DNA of 64,000 nt from contig JAGPXD010000003.1 in assembly GCA_020746995.1 (NCBI GenBank), forward strand, positions 5,518,001 to 5,582,000. Direction: 5' to 3'. A program made the position numbers and the translations under genes. The notes beneath the pieces are model-generated. The model saw nothing but the letters and a program-made list of their open reading frames with translations. It made no database searches and had not been told where the DNA came from. This DNA is from Plectosphaerella cucumerina (Eukaryota > Ascomycota > Sordariomycetes > Glomerellales > Plectosphaerellaceae). Positions 43,011 through 53,264 of this stretch are shown here, piece after piece (position 1 is the stretch's first letter; each line of letters starts with the position of its first letter).

Positions 43011-44012
43011 ATGGCCTCCTTCAAGTCCTCCTCCATCGCCCTCCTCGGCGCCTTCGCCGCCAAGGCCCTCGCCCACGGCACCGTCACCGGCTTCGCCACC
43101 GACGGCCAGGAGCACGGCGGCTACAAGCTCGAGTACTACTACCAGAAGGTCAACGGCGGCACCCCGCCTTCCATCGCCGCCTGGTCCGCCGAGAACCTCG
43201 ACAACGGCTTCGTCGACGGCACCGGCTACCAGAAGGTCGACATCAACTGCCACATCAACGCCGCCCCCGGCGCCGAGACCGTCTCTGTCGCCGCCGGCGG
43301 CACCGTCGACTTCCAGTGGTCCGCCTGGCCCGAGAGCCACTTCGGTCCCGTCTTCACCTACGTCGCAAAGTGCGCCGCCGACTGCGCCGACGCCGACCCC
43401 GCCACCCTCAAGTGGGTCAAGATTGACGAGGCCGGCTACGACGTCGACACCAAGACCTGGGCCGCCACCGAGCTCATTAAGAACGACAACAAGTGGACCA
43501 CCACCGTGCCCTCCACCCTCGCCGCCGGCAACTACGTCTTCCGTCACGAGATCATCGCCATGCACGGCGCCGGCTCCCTGAACGGTGCCCAGAACTACCC
43601 CCAGTGCTTCAACATTGCCATCACCGGCTCCGGCACCGAGAACCCCGAGGGTGTTCTGGGAACTGAGCTCTACACCGCCGACCACCCCGGCATCCAGTTC
43701 AACCCCTACGGCACCCTGACCAGCTACGACATCCCCGGCCCTGCCCTCTTCGGCTCCGGCGGCTCCGGCGGCGCTGCTCCCACCACCCCTACCACTCCCG
43801 CCCCCGGCGCCGAGTCCTCCGCTCCTGCTACCCCCGTCACTCCTGCCCCCGTCCCCTCGGCTCCCGCCTCCGGCAACGGCACCGCTCCCGTCGAGCCCGT
43901 CACCCCCGTTGACCCCGTCGAGGAGGAGCCCGTTGAGTGCCCCGTCGCTGCTCGTCGCCGTGCCCGCCGCGCTGCTCGTGCCGCCCGTCGCCACTCCCGC
44001 GACCTCTTCTAA
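43011..44012 (+). CDS. AA9 lytic polysaccharide monooxygenase with arginine-rich C-terminal tail
   Basis: A single exon of 333 aa. The signal peptide of 21 residues ends ALA, exposing His22 as the mature N-terminus (HGTVTGF). His185 (AMHGAG) completes the copper histidine brace and Tyr196 (NYPQC) is the axial ligand. The family core ends about residue 245 (PGPALFG). AA9 enzymes cleave cellulose or xyloglucan oxidatively outside the cell. After the core come a Gly/Pro/Thr/Ala linker and, instead of a CBM1 cellulose-binding domain, a tail ECPVAARRRARRAARAARR..DLF. Codons end almost uniformly in C, suggesting high expression. The 361-codon antisense frame is a shadow. Confidence 0.96.
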   Translation: MASFKSSSIALLGAFAAKALAHGTVTGFATDGQEHGGYKLEYYYQKVNGGTPPSIAAWSAENLDNGFVDGTGYQKVDINCHINAAPGAETVSVAAGGTVDFQWSAWPESHFGPVFTYVAKCAADCADADPATLKWVKIDEAGYDVDTKTWAATELIKNDNKWTTTVPSTLAAGNYVFRHEIIAMHGAGSLNGAQNYPQCFNIAITGSGTENPEGVLGTELYTADHPGIQFNPYGTLTSYDIPGPALFGSGGSGGAAPTTPTTPAPGAESSAPATPVTPAPVPSAPASGNGTAPVEPVTPVDPVEEEPVECPVAARRRARRAARAARRHSRDLF

Positions 44013-44182
44013 GCGTGTTGCTCTTGAGCGCGCGCCGAGGATACTGTAGCCTTGCTGCAGGCCCTTGTTCTTCGGATGTATGTATTTGAAACGAAAGTGT
44101 ACTTAGCAATAGACATCGACTGTCCATCAAACTTGTTCCATGACGTGATGAATCTGCTTGATGTCTACAACCTTCCTAGTTC

Positions 44183-45975
44183 TTACTGGAGGAATTCGAA
44201 GCCAACCAGGTCCGGTGCCCATCGGTTTGGAGTGACTCCGCCGAAGACCACCTTGTTCGCACCACCCTTGACGAACCCGTCCAGCTCGACAGTCAGCCGT
44301 CCCGTCTCGGTCCAGTCCCCTCCAGCAAGAGGGAACGCCCAGCGCTTAGGCGCCTCGTCGTTGACGGCCACCGTCATGTTGCGCGTGTTGGACTCCCAGT
44401 CGCCAATCGTGTGATGGTAGTCGTAGTTGATGAAGTCGATGCCCACAAAGGCGCTGCCGTCAACCGGCGCCTCGACGTCCGAGAAGGTTACGTTGGCACC
44501 CTTGTCGATGTTGCCGACCTTGACGCCGTTGGGGAGGCACTCTCCCGCGCCGCACTGGACGAGCCTGGCACTGCCGCCCTCGATGACCGCATTCTCGACG
44601 GAGTAGTAAGCTCCCGACGGCGAAGGAACCTCAGCTGCCTCAATGTCGCTGAGCACCAGCAGACGTAGCTCGTGGGCCTTGAGCTCAAACGTCTCCACGC
44701 CAGAAATGGCGCCGTCAGCATGAGCCCAGACATCGCGAGTCGTGGCCGATGCCACACCCGCCAGGCGAAGGTCGACATTGACGGTCTGCGTCTCGTTCTT
44801 CCAATTAGCCACGCCCAGCACCTTGCGGCCGCCAGAGAGCTCGCCCGCCCACACATCCCACTCCTCTTCGGTGTACCGAGCGACAAGGCGGGCAGCTGTG
44901 GCCAGCGGGTCTTGGTTGATGTCGATGACCTCCTTGTTGCGCATCACCTCAAGCGAGTGCACGGGGATCTGCGCGCTGTCCATGACACCGCCGATCATGA
45001 GGGGCGACTTGGCCATGGCCCAGAAGCCGAAATGGAAGTGCTCCTCCTCCACGCTGAGGGCGTTGAGGCCGATGCTGGAGATGGACGTCAGGGGGCGGAT
45101 ACCCAGGAAGGAATGGGGCCCAACTTACATGAGCATGTCCAAGTCGGCAAAAGCGCCAGGGCCGGTGTGCTGCAGGTGCGGCACGGCCTGGTTGACGATG
45201 CGCCAGATGGCGCGCCACGCGTTGAAGATGTCGTTGCTCATCCGCCAAGTGTTGCCCAGAGGGGCGGCCCAGTCGGGGACGTTGGTGCCGATGCCCCATT
45301 GGCAGAGGTAATACTCGATGTCGCGGTCCGTCTGGTTGAGGGCCTCGGCCATCTTGATAAAGCGGTTGGGGCTCTGGGCCTCGGCGCTGGTGCTGTCGAC
45401 CATGTTGGTCCTGCTGGTAGCGTAACAATTGTCGTATCTGGCATAGTTAGTGCATGTCGTTCACAGCTCTGGAGGGGCAGACTTACTTGAGGGTGTCGCC
45501 CTTCCACTCGGCGAAGGACCTGGCATCAATCTCCTCGAAACCTGCACATCGTCAGCTAATTCAAATGCTTCTTTCTCTGTGGGAACTTACCAAGCGAGGC
45601 AGGAATCGAGTCCGAACCACACTGCAGGTACCCAGCTCCAGAGTACAAGCCAAACTTCAACCCGAGGTCGTGGATGTAGTCACCCAGCGCCTCGGGCCCA
45701 GAAGGGAACAGCTCCTTGTTCCACTGGAGCCGCCCTTCGGCGTCGCGGTTGACATCGGGCCACCCGCAGTCGACCGTGACAACTTCATACCCAAGCTCCC
45801 GGAAGCCGAGGTCCGAGAGGCCTTTGGCATTGAGCTTGATGATCTCCTCATTGGGGAAGCAGTTGTACTTGTTGTAGCTGTTCCAGCCCATCGGCGGCGT
45901 GGGGGACTTGACTGTCTTTCCCAGCGCCAGGGGGAGGCCTGCCAGCGCGGCGGCTTTCCATGTAGACCCGACCAT
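44183..45975 (-). CDS. Secreted GH27 alpha-galactosidase with C-terminal beta-sandwich domain
   Basis: Four exons: 45975-45591, 45541-45487, 45437-45129 and 45074-44183 (introns 49, 49 and 54 nt), giving 546 aa. A signal peptide (MVGSTWKAAALAGLPLALG) precedes TPPMGWNSYNKYNC. Nucleophile Asp is in LKYDNCYATS, restored across intron 2; acid/base Asp is in RMSNDIF; DLDMLIIGLNALS is restored across intron 3. After the barrel and its beta domain, the last ~140 residues (YYSVENAVIEGG...GFEFLQ) look like a CBM35-type carbohydrate-binding module. It removes alpha-1,6-galactose from galactomannans and raffinose-type sugars. Convergent with the AA9 gene. Confidence 0.95.
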
Positions 45976-46588
45976 GAGTGCGTTTGATAGGCAAGTAAAG
46001 AAGATGAGGTGGAGGGCACTGAAAGACTCAACCAAGCATCCAGAAGCCTGCCCCTCCTCCCGGCCTTTTGTACACTCACAACCTCCCCGCGACTCCCCAC
46101 ACTGCCTCGTCAACCCCAAGTGACCATCGAACGTGGAGTTGCTCAAGCTCCAGATTTCAATAGGCACGCATCTGGAGGTTGTGGGGAAGGTTGCATCGGC
46201 GCCTTCGGAGAAGTTCCCCAGACGGCATCCCCGCACCCTTAACGGGGCCTCGACTCGAGTTCTATAGGTGCGCATCTTGAATAGCGCCGATCCCCGTGGA
46301 GCTACTCCGCGATCCGGAGCTTGAGATGACGGCAGTCGACGTAGCAGCGGCTTGGTAGCTCGGGTGATCAGAGGCCGCGAAGCGCTCAGGCGAGTCGGAA
46401 GGTTGCAGCTCAAGTGGGCGTCATGCAAGCTGCGCCGGGATGGCCTCGATACGATGTCTTCTCCGGGGAAGGTCATCTGATGAAGTCATGGGCAGAGGGG
46501 CAGATTACAAGAGGTATGATTAAAGTTGTCTAGCGGAGGAAGAGTGCATCTAACTCAACTTGTTCCTGGAAACGAAATGACTTGCATG
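45976..46588. other. Intergenic region, promoter of GH27 gene
   Basis: About 610 bases between the GH27 start and the 3' end of the esterase gene, both on the minus strand. The GH27 frame is open upstream to 46476 but without signal-peptide character, so it is taken as leader. No other feature. Confidence 0.45.
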
Positions 46589-48431
46589 CTACAGTTTCTG
46601 CTGGCCGTCTGGCCTCCAGCTGCTGCCGAACTCCAGCTCAATGTCATACTTCGACCACACCGCGAGCCCCTTCTCGCGATACGTATCGGCTTCGACCCTG
46701 ACGTTGATCTTGTTATCCGACTCTGTAGCGTTGAGCACCATGTTGGACGGCGCATCCAGCGAGTACGCCGGCCACTCCGGGATGAAGGGGACCTCGAACG
46801 TATTCGGGTCGCCCGTGGCAATAAACGAGACAAACTTGTCGACAATGCCTCGCGAGAGTTGCAGGTGCGAGCTGATGTTAACGACGGGAGGATTCATGTC
46901 GAACATGTCGTACTCGGGAGGGAAGTTGAAGAAATACGTGTACTCGGCCGAGTGAGTGGCGAAGCCTGGGACGAGAATCTTGGGGTCGATGGGGATACCG
47001 GTTGGGTTGGTGTCGAATCTTGGACGAGGTTAGCAGATAAACCTGGAAGCGGAAGACTTGGAAGACTCACCGGTAGCTGTATGCCTTACCACCGAACTTG
47101 GCGTAACTCTGGCTGAGCGCACGTTGCTTGGATATGACCTGAGCATCCGAGATGATCCCTGCGAGGCGACGATACTGCGAGCCGCACGTCGTAAAACCCG
47201 CATCCCGCAAGGCCTCGCAGAACACATCCCCATCCATCGGCAGGGAATACGGCGGCGCCGGTGCACCATCAGGGTACGCCGCGAGCACCTCCTGGATAGT
47301 CGACGGTCGCGCTGCCGGGAAGACGATGCCCAGCAGAAAGGCGACCTCTGGCTCAGAGTTGACTCCCGGGAACGTCACCTGAACCGCGCCAATAGCTTCG
47401 TCGCTGTTAGACCCGACGATGATGTTGATATCCTGGCTGAAGTGGCCGGCCTTGATCTGCCATGACGAGGGGCCCTGGATGAAGTCCCCGTCAATCATGG
47501 GCCACCACATCGGCAGGATGCCACCCAGGCCTGCTTGGTACAGCTCGTAGGCATCAACGCCGCGAAGGCAATCAAGCGTGTCGTCGGCTCCGGAGCAGCC
47601 CGTGGCGGCCAGGATGTCTTGGTATCCCTGAAGACACTGCGGCGCCGTGGCAAGATGACCGTTCGTGCCGAGCCCGGCTGAGCCGCTGACGAGAATCGCA
47701 CCGCGGAAGAGCTTCTCAGCACCCTGCCCACCATAAGCCAGAATCTGATGGCCGATCGACACGCCGCCAGCCGACTGGCCCCAGAGGGTGACCTTGCCCG
47801 GGTCGCCGCCGAAGCCGGCAATGTTCTCCTGCACCCACTCAAGAGCCTTGCGCTGGTCCTTGAGGCCGAGGTTGAGAATCCCCGCGGCCTCAGCCTCTCG
47901 CCCGCCGGGGAACCCGAGGAAGCCGAGGCGGTAGTTGATGGTGACGGTGATGATGGGGAGCTTGTTCTCGACGCTGGCCTTGATGACGTACGAGGTGTTT
48001 GTGTTGTGGTCGGCGCCGAAGCCGGCGAAGAAGCTGCCGCCGTGGATCCAAACGACAACGGGGATCTTGTCGCCGGCCTTGATTCCGGCGGGGCGGATGA
48101 TGTTGAGATTGAGGCAGTCGTCGCTGAAGGTGGCATTGACGGATGCGAGGTCCTCTTCGGGCGAGGTCGTGGGGCAGAGGGCGCCGTAGGTTTGGGCGGA
48201 GCGGCGGCCGGTCCAGGAGTCGGTCAGGGGCTCTGGGTTGCGCAGACGGGGGGACTTGGCGTAGGGAATGCCGAGGAAGACGTCTTGCTTGAACTCGGCC
48301 AGGTAGTTGCCCGTGTAGGTGCCGTTGAGGGTGACGCCCGTGGGGTCGCCTCGACAGGAGGCGGCTGCCGAGGGGCTTACCGCGGCGATGGCGACGGCCG
48401 CCACGGCGGCGGCGAAGTTGCGGGGGAACAT
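46589..48431 (-). CDS. Secreted type-B carboxylesterase/lipase
   Basis: Exons 48431-47071 and 47018-46589 (52-nt intron, GTGAGT, GCTAAC branch) give 596 aa. A signal peptide (MFPRNFAAAVAAVAIAAVSPSAAA) is followed by the fold pattern FLGIPYAKSPRLRNP, EDCLNLNI-like SDDCLNLNI, WIHGGSFFAGFG (oxyanion hole) and GQSAGG with the nucleophile Ser. An acidic residue (SNSDEAIG) and a C-terminal His (FATHSAEY) could complete the triad. Enzymes of this class hydrolyse carboxylic esters and lipids, and include feruloyl-type esterases; exact substrate not determined. Same strand as the GH27 gene, but 600 bases apart, so separately transcribed. Confidence 0.93.
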
Positions 48432-49678
48432 GTCTGAGCGCAGCGTCAGGCGTCGTCCTTCGCTGAGCGGACCAGACGATTCGGACGGCTTGAAGGGGCG
48501 ACGAGATCTTTATGCCAACGTCCGATCGCCCATTGTGGAGATCGCCCGCCTCCACGATCCCTTCGGTTTGCTATACGGCTGTACGAATAGGCATGACGGG
48601 CCGCATGCTTCGCGACCTTGTTGATGGCTTCGGCGGACTTCGAGATGGGCTAGACTGCCCCCTGGATCTTGGTTCCGACTGGCTGCTGGGGTCAGAACTT
48701 GGGGCATCTTCGCGAGGGCGTCAGCCATCCTACAGGGGTCCGACAGGTCGGCGAATCCTTCAGGGGCTCGCCAATCGGTCCAGCCCGCTGGATGGGAATG
48801 TCTGGCTGCACCCGGGTCGTCGGTCCTCGCATCTAAACGAGGTGTCAAAGTTGATTGAACATGCAGCTAGTATGGAGGTTTGATTGACACACGCAAAGGA
48901 CCAAAGGCCCCCAGCTGTCGGAAACCTTTGGCTGGACGCTGAAGCACCCGAACCCCGTTGCCCCGAGATGCCAGGCTTCTGTTCACCAGTGCTGGTGAAA
49001 GCGCTAACCCCGGACTATGCCCTGTCGGCTGGCTAGGAGCCCGGGGAACAACCTTACTACGGCGGCTGACCGGTCGGCCGGGCCGGAGAACACCCACCCT
49101 GAAGTCATGTCCCGGGATGGCCCGGAGAATTGTCTTTACTCACACTTCGCTCAGCGCGGCAAGTATGGCGGTTTGGATGTGCTCATATTACAAGAGATGA
49201 CATGCATCCCATGACCCGCGTTCTTACACCATCCTATCTGGAGTCATGCCGTAGTGAAGCGACTCGGATGCATCTTAGCCCTCCTCTGAGAGATCTCTTG
49301 ACCTTCAGCATCGAACTGGGCACATGCTATACTAGTGATATATATCAACCTTCGAACCCATTCCAAGGATTTGAATGGATCGTCACATCTAGTAACCGGC
49401 GTGTCTCGGGCCTTTCATGTCGGGGTGGCTGCCACGTGGTGAGACATGGGGCACGCCTCCCCCGTGGGGAGAGGTGAGGGGTCCATCGATCGAATGCCGA
49501 GGTCACTCGACGTTCTGGAATGCAACTCCAGCCCTCCATCGTGCTGGATCACGGGTCAGTAGCAGTAGGAAGTCAAACTGGAATCAGGATGCGGCGAATA
49601 AGTCAAATAGTCCAAGGCCAAGCCGACTTAATCCGGGTTGCTTGGCTGTTCTCACAGCTCAAGCACCCGCAAGCTACC
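48432..49678. other. Intergenic region between divergent esterase and GH64 genes
   Basis: About 1.25 kb. A TATA-like CATAAAGA (minus strand, about 48508-48515) lies some 80 bases upstream of the esterase. The GH64 frame extends upstream to an ATG at 49520, but the signal peptide begins at 49679. Other frames carry no motif. Confidence 0.45.
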
Positions 49679-51016
49679 ATGAAGCTTCTTACCATCATCT
49701 TGTCTCTTTTCACTCTTATCAGTGCCATACGCTGGCAGAAGCCCTTGTACTATCACGATGGCAGCAAGTACATCATCGCGCACCCCGGCAGCGTCGAGGA
49801 CATCATCCTCACCACCCAAAACACCCTGAACAGCACCTCCAGTGCCACCAACTGCCACGCCAGAGCCCTCGCCGCACGCCTGCCCATCAGACTAGTCAAC
49901 AACTTCAGCGGCGGCTCACTCACAGCCTACATCTCCGGCCTCGACTCCACCGGCCGAGTCGTCTTCATCGACGCCAAAGGCCAAGTAACGTACCCCCGAT
50001 CGGGAGGCTCTCGCGTCCCCGTCCCGATATCACAATCCGTCGCCATCTCCCTCCCTTCCCAAGGCCAAACCCTCACCATCACCCTGCCCATCGCCCTGTC
50101 TTCCGGCCGGGTGTACTTCTCCGAAGGCACGCTGCAGTTCTTCATGGTCGACATTGGCAACGGCAACGATGGCCTCGTGCAGCCTTCCATCGCCAACCTC
50201 CAAGACCCCAGCTCTGGGACCAACTGGGGTTTCGTGGAACTCACTCTGACGGCTGAGGGCGTCATCTGGGCCAACATCAGCTTTGTCGACTTTGTCGGTC
50301 TTTCATTCGGCATGGCTGTCCGGAGTATCAGCGGCACGGTGCGCGAGGTCCTCGGTCTCCCGGCCGGAGCGGTCGATCGGCTCTGCTCATCGCTCGCGGC
50401 GCAGGGGCGCGTAGACGGTCGACCCTGGGCGTCGCACTGCATTGCAGGATCAAACGGGCGACTCCTCCGTGTGTTGTCGCCGAATATCTACGCCGGCATC
50501 AACCCCGGGGCCTTCTCGTCCTACTGGGCGACGTACGTCGACCAGGTCTGGCAGTATTACCGAACCAACCCTCTGTACATCAACACTCAGAGCGCGAGCG
50601 GGCTCGTGTCATGCCGCGTCGTCGGGGACCTCTTGCAGTGCGCCGGCGATAACCGCGAGTATGCCAAGCCCAGCGCGCAGGATATCTGGGGCTGCAACGG
50701 CGGGCCGTTCGCCATCATGGCGGGCGACAACGCGGTGCATTATGCCGTCGTGCCTCGTCTCTGCGCCGCATTTGTACGCACGACGCTGTTGCTCTCTGGA
50801 GGCAACACGCAGCCAGACCTTGGCGCTGGGTCCTACTATACGCGCAACCCTACCCATCACTACAGCCGACTCATCCACGAGCTTGAGGTTGATGGCAAGG
50901 GCTATGCATTCCCGTACGACGATGTCAATCCTACGGGCGCTGGAGACGCGGCGGGATTGATTGCGGAGGGAAACCCGGAGAGTCTGACGTTCTACGTGGG
51001 CGGAGTTCGGGCCTAG
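49679..51016 (+). CDS. GH64 beta-1,3-glucanase, secreted
   Basis: A single exon of 445 aa. The signal peptide is MKLLTIILSLFTLISA. The mature part shows the GH64 pattern: LPIRLVNNFSGGSLTAYISGLDSTGRVVFI, GGSRVPVPISQS, GRVYFSEGTLQFF, WGFVELTLTAEGVIWANISFVDFVGL and, later, NIYAGINPGAFSSYWATYVDQVWQYY and CNGGPF. The family cuts beta-1,3-glucan, releasing pentasaccharides, through a thaumatin-like fold. In a fungus the role may be its own wall remodelling, callose or competitor walls. I prefer 49679 over the upstream in-frame ATG at 49520 because it gives a clean signal peptide. Confidence 0.92.
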   Translation: MKLLTIILSLFTLISAIRWQKPLYYHDGSKYIIAHPGSVEDIILTTQNTLNSTSSATNCHARALAARLPIRLVNNFSGGSLTAYISGLDSTGRVVFIDAKGQVTYPRSGGSRVPVPISQSVAISLPSQGQTLTITLPIALSSGRVYFSEGTLQFFMVDIGNGNDGLVQPSIANLQDPSSGTNWGFVELTLTAEGVIWANISFVDFVGLSFGMAVRSISGTVREVLGLPAGAVDRLCSSLAAQGRVDGRPWASHCIAGSNGRLLRVLSPNIYAGINPGAFSSYWATYVDQVWQYYRTNPLYINTQSASGLVSCRVVGDLLQCAGDNREYAKPSAQDIWGCNGGPFAIMAGDNAVHYAVVPRLCAAFVRTTLLLSGGNTQPDLGAGSYYTRNPTHHYSRLIHELEVDGKGYAFPYDDVNPTGAGDAAGLIAEGNPESLTFYVGGVRA

Positions 51017-51282
51017 GGTCGTTGGCATGATCGTGGTATTTGGGGAGCAGGTAGAAGGGCGGTGGCGGCACGTGGAGTAATATGTCCAGGTCAGCGTATC
51101 AATGTGAATTCATAGGTCTCGTACTGATCGAATGCAGAATCAAACAAGCAACTCCAGCGCTGTCCCGTGTCCGTGTCCATGTCCATATTCCCTCAGCATC
51201 ATTATTGCCCGTGCGGCATGTTCAATCATCCCCCCTAGTCCGCCTCTGTGAATTCGTCTCGGCTTTCGGTCTCGGACGCCCT

Positions 51283-51644
51283 CTAAGGGAGAGGCTCGTA
51301 CCCGCCGCCGCTGTTGTGCTCGGCGCGGTTGGAGAAGAGCCAGTAGATGATCATGCCGCCAATGGGGAAGAAGAAGACAACCAGGCACCAGGCCAGCTTG
51401 TGCAGGGGAGGGCGGTTGGACTTGAGGACCTCGACTGGGAGGAGTTAGCGCGGTAAGCAGGGAGGGGGTTGGAAGGGGGTAACGAACTGAAGACGAGGAT
51501 GTCGAGAACGAGGACGATGAAGCCGAGGACGCCACCGACGCCGGGGGCGTAGGTGTCGAGGCTACCGCCGGAGGCCTCGATGGGGGCAGCGTAGGCGACG
51601 GCGGTCAGCATGAGCTGGAGGAAGATGTAGGCGAGGGAGTGCAT
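51283..51644 (-). CDS. Small two-helix membrane protein, PLDc_N-like
   Basis: Exons 51644-51488 and 51434-51283 (53-nt intron, GTTCGT donor, CTAAC branch, CCCAG) give 102 aa. The first helix and/or signal is MHSLAYIFLQLMLTAVAYA; a second hydrophobic helix (GGVLGFIVLVLDILVFI) and a third (LAWCLVVFFFPIGGMIIYWLF) follow. The pattern D-I-L-V-F...N-R-P-P-L-H-K-L-A-W...F-F-P-I-G-G-M-I-I-Y-W-L-F resembles the phospholipase-D-nuclease N-terminal (PLDc_N) motif found in stand-alone small membrane proteins. Role unknown. Confidence 0.8.
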
Positions 51645-52134
51645 CGTGATGGTTGCTTGTGTTTGATGGAGGGTGGTTGATGCGGGAGAGTCTTCTGACC
51701 GGAGAGTGTAGGATGGAAGAAGGAGAAGAAGATTCAGCTTGAGGAAATAGAAGGAAAGGTCATCGTGGCTGCCTGCACCAGGTGACCTGACCTGACCTGC
51801 GCCGCGTGGAATGCGAGTATCAGGTCACGGGTCGTGACGTCACTGAGCGCGGGGCGTAAGCTACGACGATTGGGGGTTGGAGACGGTCACGCACCTGCTC
51901 CTGCCTGACGAGATCGCCCTGCCAGGACAACCTGCTCCGGCGCACTGCACAGATAAGACACGCAAAGACCCCGCTCCCCGCCCCCAGGTTTCCTGCCACC
52001 TCACGCGACACGGAGCTGCTTCATCGCGATCTGACCGACCGGACTTCTTCAAGCTCGGCTGCTTAAGGTCCAGGCCCCATCTGTCGGACAAACATAGACT
52101 GCGCCGAGCCGATGGAATCCACCAAGGAAAACAA
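51645..52134. other. Intergenic region upstream of tRNA
   Basis: About 490 bases between the small membrane protein start and the tRNA gene. A short direct repeat ggtgacctgacctgacctg (near 51780-51798) is the only structure seen. Confidence 0.45.
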
Positions 52135-52205
52135 GCATTGCTGGTTTAGTGGTAAAATTCTCCGTTGCCATCGGGGAGCCCTGGGTTCGATTCCCAGGCA
52201 ATGCA
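52135..52205 (+). tRNA. tRNA-Gly (anticodon GCC)
   Basis: 71 nt. The acceptor GCATTGC pairs perfectly with GCAATGC, followed by discriminator A. The D arm contains GTTTAGTGGTAAAAT. The anticodon stem CTCCG/CGGGG encloses loop TTGCCAT with anticodon GCC. The T arm has CTGGG-TTCGATT-CCCAG. No intron. This closely matches canonical eukaryotic tRNA-Gly(GCC). A and B boxes are the internal Pol III promoter. Confidence 0.98.
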
Positions 52206-52713
52206 TTCCATAAGACGTCCAAGCGACTTCATTTTTGCCTACTTGAGCGACCTCTCATCGTCCTCGGTCGTCTTTTGCCTGCACCTGCCATCGTGAAGAA
52301 ACCTGGCCGACAAGATCCCCAGCTAAGCCTCGCAAGCTCCGATGCCATGAACGCCAAGCGGGCGGTCTGGAGGTCTTCCGTTTCGGCCATAATCAAGCCG
52401 TGGCGTCCAGGGTACCTGGCGCCGGGGCCTGATTGGTCGCGCACTGAATTTCCAAAATAGGACCTTGGTCATCCTCGCTGATTGGCTATCGCGATGTCGC
52501 ATTCGCTCGCGATGGGACGAAGGATGAGATGTTTCTAGCGACATGACAACTTGAAGCTGGCGGTGCTGCAACGGCGTGGCCGTCATCCGTTGACGCGTCC
52601 CGCGAGGGGGAAAAGCATAAGAGTCGGACGACTGCTCGTGGTTGGGACATGGTACTTGTCTTCCTCACGCTTCACCAAACTCACCTCATCTCATCTCACA
52701 ACCTTACCCCACA
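52206..52713. other. Intergenic region downstream of tRNA, promoter of small membrane protein
   Basis: About 510 bases; no T-run Pol III terminator is obvious immediately after the tRNA except ATTTTTG near 52230. A CT/CA-rich leader precedes the ATG at 52714. No gene. Confidence 0.45.
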
Positions 52714-53156
52714 ATGCATCTGGCAGATGTGAGTACAGCATCTTGGCGGAACATGTCGTGGCTATCATCTTACTGACTTTCTCTCAGTTCTCCAAGCGGG
52801 ACGACGATGACCCCAGCCCCGCCGACAGACTGAACAGTCTCGAGCCCGGCGCAAGAGCAGGCGTCATCGCCGGCATAGTCATCGGCACCATCCTCATCAT
52901 CGTCGTATCAACCTGGTGGTGTTGCTGGCCCTGCTGCTGCTTCCCGTCGAAGAAGAAGAACCCGAATCGGTTCAAGAACCACAAAGACCTGGAAAGTGTC
53001 GAAGTTGGCCAACACGAGCCGGAACGCAACAACCCCGAGTGGACGAATCAGCCGGAGGTCACTCAGGATGGCTTCGCGCCTCATGAACGCCACGCCGAGT
53101 TGGAAGCGCCCAAGGATCCGACTGAACCTCCGCCAGCATACCATGAGATCAAGTGA
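52714..53156 (+). CDS. Small single-pass membrane protein with cysteine cluster and C-terminal PPxY motif
   Basis: Exons 52714-52728 and 52788-53156 (59-nt intron, GTGAGT, TACTGAC branch, TCAG) give 127 aa; the first exon is just five codons. A short N-terminus is followed by a KR-DDDD segment. One transmembrane helix lies near residues 29-48 (AGVIAGIVIGTILIIVVSTW) and continues into WCCWPCCCF, a likely palmitoylation cluster. A Lys-rich stop-transfer stretch and a hydrophilic tail end in PPPAYHEIK. PPxY binds WW domains, such as those of Rsp5/Nedd4 ubiquitin ligases. No family recognised; possible adaptor of membrane-protein ubiquitination. Confidence 0.82.
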
Positions 53157-53264
53157 GCTGGCAGCTCACACGCGAATCTTTGATCGCGATTCTGTCACCA
53201 GAATGGACATCTTGATAGATCATGGATTGGGAAAAAGCTGGAAAGGAGGCAGTGTCTGCCTCGC

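Noticed and set aside
42909..43994. 361-codon open frame on the minus strand
   Set aside because: Gly/Ala/Val-rich shadow of the strongly codon-biased AA9 gene.
51778..51800. Short TGACC direct repeat
   Set aside because: Three short units only, no flanking structure; likely chance.
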